Assembly: GCA_023433755.1 (NCBI GenBank)
Contig: JAEYUA010000024.1
Span: 1-20,103, forward strand
Length of the DNA stretch: 20,103 nt
Direction of reading: 5' to 3'
DNA from: Bacteroidota bacterium
GTDB taxonomy: Bacteria > Bacteroidota > Bacteroidia > Chitinophagales > Chitinophagaceae
A program made the position numbers and the translations under genes. The notes under the pieces are model-generated. The model made no database searches and was not told the origin of the DNA. It worked only from the letters and a program-made list of their open reading frames with translations. Shown one piece after another: positions 14,639-20,103 of the stretch; position 1 is the first letter of the stretch, and each line of letters begins with the position of its first letter.

Positions 14639-17600
14639 ATGATAAAACGGAGCTTCCTCGGTACACTATGCCTGTTAATAGTGATGTCCGCCCTTACCCA
14701 AAACCTCTCAAACAAAGGCAAAGAATTCTGGGTCGGCTATGGCCACCACCAGTTTTTTGAAGACGGGGGTTCGCAGTACAATATTCAAAACCTCGTGATC
14801 TATCTAAGTGCCGAACAACCGGCAACCGTCACGGTTTCGCTCAATGGCACCAGTTACAGCGCCACCTACTCCATTCCTGCCAATACTGTTATTTCAACAC
14901 CCGCATTTCCCAAAGCAGGTAGCCTGGATGCCCGTTTATGGAATTCCTCTACCAGTGAAGGCCTTTTCAATAAAGGTATCCGCATTGTGAGTGATGTGCC
15001 GATTGTTGCCTACTCTCATATTTATGGATCTGCCTCCTCAGGTGCTACCATGCTGATGCCTGTTGATTCCTGGGGTTACTCTTATATTTCTGTAAACAGC
15101 GAACAGAGTTACGCTACCAACTGCTTTTCCTGGATGTATGTTGTGGCCAAGGAAAACAATACCAAGGTCACCATTACACCTTCGGTTCCTACAAGGGGAG
15201 GCAAACCTGCTGGTGTTCCATTCGATGTGATTTTGAACCGCGGCCAGATCTACCAGGTGCTTGGTGCGTTGCAAAGCGGCAGTGATGGTTACCAGATGAC
15301 CGGAACAACGGTTAAATCAGTTCCCAATTCAAATGGTGAATGTCACGCCATAGCCGTGTTTTCCGGAAGCAGCCGTACATCCAATCCTGCGAATTGTGGA
15401 GAAGGCGGAGGAGATAACGATATGCAGCAACTATTCCCGGTACAGGCCTGGGGTAAAAGATATCTCACTGCTCCTACCTCTCGTTCTTCCAATGCCGCAC
15501 AATTCCAGATCAACTCCTATAAGGTCGTTGTGAAAGACCCCAATACCGTTGTTACACGAAATGGTGTACAGCTTACCGGCATTATCAATAATACCTATTA
15601 CCGTTTTGAAAGTAATACCGCTGATTACATTGAAGCTGACCAGCCCATCATGGTAGCACAGTTCATGACGGGTGGAAACTGTATGGGAGGAAGCGGTAAC
15701 GTTGGGGATCCGGAAATGATCTATATCAGTCCTATAGAACAGGGCATCAAAAGGATTGGCTTTTACCGCAACAGCCTGCAGAACATTACCACCAACTATC
15801 TAACCCTGATCATTCCGGATGCAGGAGTTTCCTCACTTACTATTGACGGGGAAGGATCATCGGGTTTCAGTCATACCTATCCCCACACCAATCTTCCCGG
15901 CTATACCGTGGTTGTAAAAAGATGGCCGGTAGCCCAAAGCCAGTGTATTGTACAAAGTGATTCAGCTTTTACTGCGATCACCTATGGATTGGGCTCAGTG
16001 GAGAGTTATGGTTATAATGCCGGTACACTGATCAATAACCTGAATGTGATCGGAAATGTTCACAACACACTTGATACCACTACCACCTCACACCAGTATA
16101 CCTGCCGTAATACACCGTTCGCTTTTTCACTTTATGTGGCTTATAAGCCGGCCAATATGCTCTGGAAACTCAGCGAGGTGCCCAACCTGAGTCCAAATGC
16201 CGATTTGAATATGAGCAATCCCACCCCCGTGGATTCCATGATCCAAAACGGCACCTGGTATTACAAATATGAATTACCTGGTACTTATGAGTTCAGTGAT
16301 ACAGGCATCTATAATATACCGGTACGCAATACACACGCAAGCATAGAAAATTGTAATAACACTGAAGAAGTGGAGTTTACCGTTGAAGTAAAAATGAATC
16401 CAAAAGCAGCGTTTACCATCCTGCATTCAGGCTGTATTGCCGACAGTGTACGGTTTAACTCTCCAGCAAATACAGGTAATGGATATACTGTAGGAAGCTG
16501 GTTATGGACCTTTCCAGACGGCAGCACTTCTGATGTGTCAAACCCGGTGAAGCTATTTACCGGAACAGGATCCCAGGATATTCAATTGAATTTAATTACC
16601 ACGGAAGGCTGCGTGGGTGATACCATACAAACCATTGATATTTTCGCCCGGCCGGTTGCTTCCTTCGACGCAACACCGGCGGGACTTTGCGAAGGCAGCC
16701 CCGTGAACTTCACCAGCACCTCAGCCTATAATGGCCCTGCACCCATTAATGAATGGTATTATGATTACGGCAATAGCAGCAATGCCACGCTGGCTAACGG
16801 TGATGCCCATTCTGTAACCTACCCTGGTTATGGCGCTTTCACGGTGAAACATGTGGTAAAACTGAGCAACACCTGCGTAAGTGATACGCTCACAAAAATT
16901 GTGAATGTTTACGCCAAACCTTCCATCAGCATCAGCTACCCGGCTGGATGCCTGCCTTCAGATGGCAATGTTCAGTTTACCAATAACACCTCCGTTCCGG
17001 ATGGCCAGGCATTGACGCACTCATGGACTTTTGGAGATAATAATGCCAACGGTTCCAATCCCAATACGTCAGCAGCCCTGAGTCCTTCACATCTTTATAC
17101 TGTTGGCAGTTATACCATCAGCTACTCGGTAAGTACGGCTAATGGGTGCACGGCTGATACAAGCTTTACCACCAGCTTCAATATCAAACCAATGCTTTCT
17201 TATGCTGCTTCACAACCTGCCATTTGTGAAAGCATCACAACACCTGTTTCTGTTGCTACCGGCACTGTAACCAACAGCGTTCCGGGCACAGGGCATTATA
17301 GTGGTCCGGGTACGGACAACGCAGGTAATTTCAATCCATCTGTTGCTGGCGCTGGTACTCATACCATCTGGTATGTATTTGCTTCTGATGGTGGATGCAC
17401 TGATTCACTGCCCACCACCATTACTGTTCATCCGAAACCTGTTGCAGCATTCACCGTGGATGCAGATATCTGTATGAATGAAACAGCGCAGTTCGTGAAT
17501 AATTCAACCATCACCTCCGGAAGTATCACGGGCTGGAACTGGAATTTTGGAGATGGCAACCTGGCCAGTTATACCAATGGAAATAATTTTTCACGTAGCT

Positions 17601-18712
17601 ATACCACGTATAATAATTACACAGTGAAACTGGTTACCGTTAGTGCGCTGGGATGCGTGAGTGATACGGTGTCACAGGTAATTGGCGTTCATCCTTTACC
17701 GGTTACCGATTTCACACTGCCTGCATCCATCTGTATGCCTAATGGATCGGGAAGTTTCACCAATAACACAACAATCCCCGGTAATGGAAATCTCAGCTAC
17801 GAATGGAATTTTGGCGACGGCAATTATTCCGCGGAAAATAACCCGCTGCACACTTATATGGTAACAGGTCCGCATAACGTTAGTCTTACCGCTACTTCGG
17901 CTTTTGGTTGCAGCAATGAAAAGACCAAATTGCTGGATGCTTTCTTCGATAAGCCAGTGGCTGATTTTTCTGTAAGGCCAGACACTTTATGCCAGGGTTC
18001 AGATAATGTATTTACTGACCTGAGCACCGCGCCAAATAGCACGGTTCAAAGCTGGACCTGGAATTTTGGAGATGGTAACAGTTCCACGCTTCAAAACCCG
18101 GTGAACAGGTATACCACTCCGGGCAATTACCTGGTGAGCCTGACCGTAAAAAATGCGGCAGGATGTACTTCAGATGTCTTCACCAAGAATGTGATCGTTT
18201 ATTTACAACCCGTGATCGATGCGGGTCCGTCATTCATTGTACCGCAGGGTACCGTGGTAACTTTCAACCCCAAAGTGAATGATTCTTCTGTGCTCACGTT
18301 TGACTGGTCGCCTTTGGGTAATACCATGATCAACCCGACACAGTTAAGACCTTCCATCACGGCTATGAACAACCAGGTGTACACGCTTACAGCAACCGGT
18401 CCGGGTAACTGTACAGCCACTGATACCATGAGCGTGAAGATCCTGAAACCGGTGAATGTGCCTAACTCCTTCTCGCCGAATGGTGATGGCATCAACGATA
18501 CCTGGCAGATCCCCAACCTGGGTGATTATCCAGGATGTACGGTTGAAGTATTCAACCGCTATGGCATGATGGTTTACAAATCTGCCGGTTATGGTACACC
18601 ATGGAACGGTCATTTCAAAGGCAGCGCCCTGCCATTCGGAACTTATTATTATGTGATCACTTTAAAAAATGGTTTCCCTCCTGTAACGGGATCAGTAACC
18701 ATTGTCAGATAA
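14639..18712 (+). CDS. Large surface protein: IgGFc-binding-type domain, PKD repeats, type B T9SS (CHU_C) sorting domain
   Basis: 1,357 residues. The ATG at 14639 gives a signal peptide (MIKRSFLGTLCLLIVMSALTQ); an in-frame TTG at 14597 would add 14 residues in front of it and is rejected. Residues 20 to about 480 (GKEFWVGYGHHQFF, VAYSHIYGS, LMPVDSWGYSYI, YVVAKENNTKVTI, LFPVQAWGKRYL, ADQPIMVAQFM) match the bacterial IgGFc-binding N-terminal family; the name comes from homology and does not show antibody binding. From about 585 to 1270 come about seven PKD/Ig-like domains, several with the canonical W.WNFGDGN motif. Residues 1271-1357 (VPNSFSPNGDGINDTW, VFNRYGMMVY, PWNGHFKG, PFGTYYYVI) form the gliding-associated type B sorting domain. 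A PorP/SprF gene follows after 13 bases, as for sprB-sprF-like pairs, so this is likely a cell-surface adhesin or filament held by that partner. Confidence 0.95.
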   Translation: MIKRSFLGTLCLLIVMSALTQNLSNKGKEFWVGYGHHQFFEDGGSQYNIQNLVIYLSAEQPATVTVSLNGTSYSATYSIPANTVISTPAFPKAGSLDARLWNSSTSEGLFNKGIRIVSDVPIVAYSHIYGSASSGATMLMPVDSWGYSYISVNSEQSYATNCFSWMYVVAKENNTKVTITPSVPTRGGKPAGVPFDVILNRGQIYQVLGALQSGSDGYQMTGTTVKSVPNSNGECHAIAVFSGSSRTSNPANCGEGGGDNDMQQLFPVQAWGKRYLTAPTSRSSNAAQFQINSYKVVVKDPNTVVTRNGVQLTGIINNTYYRFESNTADYIEADQPIMVAQFMTGGNCMGGSGNVGDPEMIYISPIEQGIKRIGFYRNSLQNITTNYLTLIIPDAGVSSLTIDGEGSSGFSHTYPHTNLPGYTVVVKRWPVAQSQCIVQSDSAFTAITYGLGSVESYGYNAGTLINNLNVIGNVHNTLDTTTTSHQYTCRNTPFAFSLYVAYKPANMLWKLSEVPNLSPNADLNMSNPTPVDSMIQNGTWYYKYELPGTYEFSDTGIYNIPVRNTHASIENCNNTEEVEFTVEVKMNPKAAFTILHSGCIADSVRFNSPANTGNGYTVGSWLWTFPDGSTSDVSNPVKLFTGTGSQDIQLNLITTEGCVGDTIQTIDIFARPVASFDATPAGLCEGSPVNFTSTSAYNGPAPINEWYYDYGNSSNATLANGDAHSVTYPGYGAFTVKHVVKLSNTCVSDTLTKIVNVYAKPSISISYPAGCLPSDGNVQFTNNTSVPDGQALTHSWTFGDNNANGSNPNTSAALSPSHLYTVGSYTISYSVSTANGCTADTSFTTSFNIKPMLSYAASQPAICESITTPVSVATGTVTNSVPGTGHYSGPGTDNAGNFNPSVAGAGTHTIWYVFASDGGCTDSLPTTITVHPKPVAAFTVDADICMNETAQFVNNSTITSGSITGWNWNFGDGNLASYTNGNNFSRSYTTYNNYTVKLVTVSALGCVSDTVSQVIGVHPLPVTDFTLPASICMPNGSGSFTNNTTIPGNGNLSYEWNFGDGNYSAENNPLHTYMVTGPHNVSLTATSAFGCSNEKTKLLDAFFDKPVADFSVRPDTLCQGSDNVFTDLSTAPNSTVQSWTWNFGDGNSSTLQNPVNRYTTPGNYLVSLTVKNAAGCTSDVFTKNVIVYLQPVIDAGPSFIVPQGTVVTFNPKVNDSSVLTFDWSPLGNTMINPTQLRPSITAMNNQVYTLTATGPGNCTATDTMSVKILKPVNVPNSFSPNGDGINDTWQIPNLGDYPGCTVEVFNRYGMMVYKSAGYGTPWNGHFKGSALPFGTYYYVITLKNGFPPVTGSVTIVR
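16390..18450 (+). repeat. PKD-domain repeat array within the surface protein
   Basis: Domains of about 80-90 residues, each opening with a (A/S)xF or similar strand and a cysteine-containing loop (CIADSVRF, CEGSPVNF, CLPSDGNVQF, CMNETAQF, CMPNGSGSF, CQGSDNVF) and carrying a W.(F/W).(F/Y)GD.N turn. At DNA level the turn is nearly the same 20-base string at 17540, 17804 and 18059, with a weaker copy at 17024. One domain (about 17190-17430) lacks the FGDG turn and looks Ig-like instead. Confidence 0.85.
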
Positions 18713-18725
18713 CACCAGCCCAGTC

Positions 18726-19739
18726 ATGAGAACAACTTTAGTAATTATTACGCTCTTCATCCTATCCCTGCGTGCTTCGGCCCAGCAGTTGCCGCATTAT
18801 ACACAGTACGTGATGAACCAGTATATCATCAATCCTGCCATCACGGGAATTGAAAATTATACCGATATCAAACTGAGTCACCGCCACCAGTGGACCGGGA
18901 TTGAAGACGCGCCGGTCACCTCTTATTTTACCATTCACAAACCGATCGGTAAAACAGATTACAGGAGTACGGCCACTTCTTTTGAAATGGAAGGTGAAAA
19001 CCCGAGGGGTAAGGGTTACTGGGCGGATTATGAAGCAGCCAAACCACACCATGGAATTGGACTGCAGGTGATCAATGACCAGACGGGTCCCATTACCAAT
19101 TTCTCTGCTTATGCCACCTATGCCTATCATATTGGTATCAGTTCCCGTACCAGCCTGGCTGCGGGATTTGGAGCAGGATTCAACCGTCTTGGTTTGAATG
19201 CATCCAAACTGGATATCACCGCAACGATTGACCCGGCAGTTTATTCAACGGGCATCGTTAATAAAGTGAATCCTGACCTGATCGCAGGCATCTATCTTTA
19301 CTCTGCTGATTATTTTGTAGGCATTTCAGCCAAGCAGATCATTCCTCAAAGAATTGATTTTTCTAATAATGCCGTAAAGGTAGATGACAGCAGGCTGGTA
19401 CCACATCTTTTCGCTACGGCAGGTTTCCGATTCCTGGCAGGAGAAAACTTTAACGTGATCCCATCGGTGATGGTAAAATATATCAATCATACACCTACGC
19501 AGTTCGATTTCAATACCAAGGTTCAGTACCGGAATATTGCATGGGCAGGTTTAGGTTACAGGTACAAGGAAGGTTATAATGGCCTGGCAGGAATGAACAT
19601 TTCCAACAAGGTGAATCTTACTTATTCTTACGACTATACTACTTCACGATTGAACAATTATACGAGGGGTAGCCACGAAGTGGTGATTGGGTTTATGCTG
19701 GGCAATGCTTATGAGTCCTGCCCGACGAACGTCTGGTGA
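18726..19739 (+). CDS. PorP/SprF family outer-membrane protein (T9SS type B partner)
   Basis: 337 residues from the ATG at 18726, which begins a signal peptide (MRTTLVIITLFILSLRASAQ); an in-frame TTG at 18702 that overlaps the previous gene is rejected. The start of the mature protein, LPHYTQYVMNQYIINPAITGIENY, is the family hallmark, and the rest alternates in short amphipathic strands as expected for a 14-strand-type beta-barrel (AYATYAYHIGISSRTSLAAGFGAGFN, FVGISAKQI, HLFATAGFRFLAG, VQYRNIAWAGLGYRY). PorP/SprF proteins are required for secretion or surface attachment of proteins with type B sorting domains. The gene begins 13 bases after such a protein, so the two form a probable operon and a cognate pair. 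No terminator is seen; a degenerate repeat follows the stop codon by 7 bases. Confidence 0.96.
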   Translation: MRTTLVIITLFILSLRASAQQLPHYTQYVMNQYIINPAITGIENYTDIKLSHRHQWTGIEDAPVTSYFTIHKPIGKTDYRSTATSFEMEGENPRGKGYWADYEAAKPHHGIGLQVINDQTGPITNFSAYATYAYHIGISSRTSLAAGFGAGFNRLGLNASKLDITATIDPAVYSTGIVNKVNPDLIAGIYLYSADYFVGISAKQIIPQRIDFSNNAVKVDDSRLVPHLFATAGFRFLAGENFNVIPSVMVKYINHTPTQFDFNTKVQYRNIAWAGLGYRYKEGYNGLAGMNISNKVNLTYSYDYTTSRLNNYTRGSHEVVIGFMLGNAYESCPTNVW

Positions 19740-19746
19740 GGGTTTT

Positions 19747-19784
19747 ACCGCAGAGAAATGGAGATAAGGAGATGGCGCAGAGGA
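19747..19784. repeat. Degenerate G/A-rich short repeat (period about 7-8) after the PorP gene
   Basis: The stretch reads as CGCAGAGA, AATGGAGA, TAAGGAGA, then TGGCGCAGAGG, that is a GCAGAG or GGAGA core recurring every ~8 bases, with the outermost GCAGAG copies bracketing it. It starts just after the TGA stop at 19737-19739. It is more decayed than the tracts at 9586 and 14182, and has a different core. Confidence 0.5.
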
Positions 19785-19875
19785 TTATAGCGATATCTTT
19801 CGAATTTTGATTCTGAATTTTACAGACGAAATCATCTTTAAGGTTTGATAGAAGGACAAACAATCAACCCAAAAA

Positions 19876-20103
19876 TTACCCCGGTCTTGAATCAATCTTT
19901 TCCAAACTGCTGATCTCCAGTTTTTGAAATACTTTTTCCAATTCCTTATTCTGGTAAACCTGTGCCCATAAAACATAACGGTAAAATTCTTTGGTTCCGG
20001 GGCTATGTCCACTGATCATGCGTACTAGTTGTTCGGGCATGCCCAGGCAGAGCATCATAGTGATAGCTGTACGGCGCATTGTATGGGTTGTAGCAACATC
20101 ACA
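19876..20103 (-). CDS. Tyrosine recombinase / site-specific integrase, C-terminal fragment cut by the window edge
   Basis: The frame is open to the right edge; 75 codons are visible (about 20 percent of a typical 350-450-residue protein). Reading inwards, CDVATTHTMRRTAIT contains the catalytic HxxR box (His-Thr-Met-Arg), LGMPEQLVRMISGHSPGTKEFYRYV contains the second conserved His (SGHS) and then the nucleophilic Tyr in FYRYV, and the end (AQVYQNKELEKVFQKL) is like Bacteroidota phage-integrase-family proteins of conjugative or integrative elements. The enzyme cuts and rejoins DNA through a tyrosine-linked intermediate. The stop TAA is at 19876-19878, converging on the PorP gene about 136 bases away. 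The catalytic residues shown are intact, so nothing indicates a pseudogene. Whether it belongs to a full mobile element cannot be seen. Confidence 0.9.
   Translation of the reverse strand, partial: CDVATTHTMRRTAITMMLCLGMPEQLVRMISGHSPGTKEFYRYVLWAQVYQNKELEKVFQKLEISSLEKIDSRPG

Noticed and set aside
14358..14666. A 102-codon minus-strand open frame in the noncoding region before the PKD gene
   Set aside because: Its start lies inside the signal-peptide codons of the + strand gene, composition is not protein-like for this genome, and no motif is recognised.
18702..18725. TTG start of the PorP/SprF gene overlapping the previous stop codon
   Set aside because: The ATG at 18726 starts directly with the signal peptide; the extra eight residues are polar and unlike the family.
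19785..20012. A 75-codon minus-strand open frame overlapping the integrase end
   Set aside because: It is another frame of the integrase gene; the integrase frame carries the catalytic motifs.

Overview
The window looks like a chromosomal segment of a Bacteroidota bacterium, most likely of the Chitinophagales/Sphingobacteriales type. Three kinds of evidence support this. It has several secreted proteins with type IX secretion system (T9SS) C-terminal sorting domains, including both the type A form and the type B (CHU_C, gliding-associated) form. It has a PorP/SprF-family outer-membrane partner and a bacillithiol enzyme (BshC). Gene starts lack Shine-Dalgarno sequences and are preceded by A-rich leaders. 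No tRNA, rRNA, CRISPR array or insertion sequence was seen.

Left part (1-3023): the 3' part of purE enters from the left edge on the + strand. A lipoprotein gene overlaps its end by 65 bases and converges on bshC, which lies on the minus strand and overlaps it by 17 bases. A strong hairpin terminator at 2969-3002 ends the next gene.

Middle (3024-12660, all minus strand): a very large secreted modular protein (about 2,130 residues) combines a lectin/nidogen-like N-terminal region, a right-handed beta-helix, several Ig/PKD-like domains, a duplicated ~220-residue module, and a type A T9SS sorting domain. Next come a glycosyltransferase of the GT-C/PMT_2 class and, 5 bases downstream of it, an aldehyde dehydrogenase of the alpha-ketoglutaric semialdehyde dehydrogenase type.

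Right part (12661-20103): from a 134-base divergent intergenic region, a + strand secreted T9SS protein is transcribed; it ends in a heptamer repeat tract and a terminator. After ~350 noncoding bases comes a two-gene surface unit: a 1,357-residue protein (IgGFc-binding-type N-terminal domain, PKD repeats, type B sorting domain) followed 13 bases later by a PorP/SprF-family protein, its probable outer-membrane partner. The right edge cuts the C-terminal catalytic part of a tyrosine recombinase on the minus strand, which may mark a mobile element beyond the window.

Most of the window is recognisable Bacteroidota surface-protein and housekeeping content. The least explained signals are short tandem repeat tracts with a ~7-8 base period lying at the 3' ends of three genes (9586-9620, 14182-14237, 19747-19784), the purE/lipoprotein coding overlap, and the duplicated module in the giant protein. 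No clearly new multi-gene system was found.
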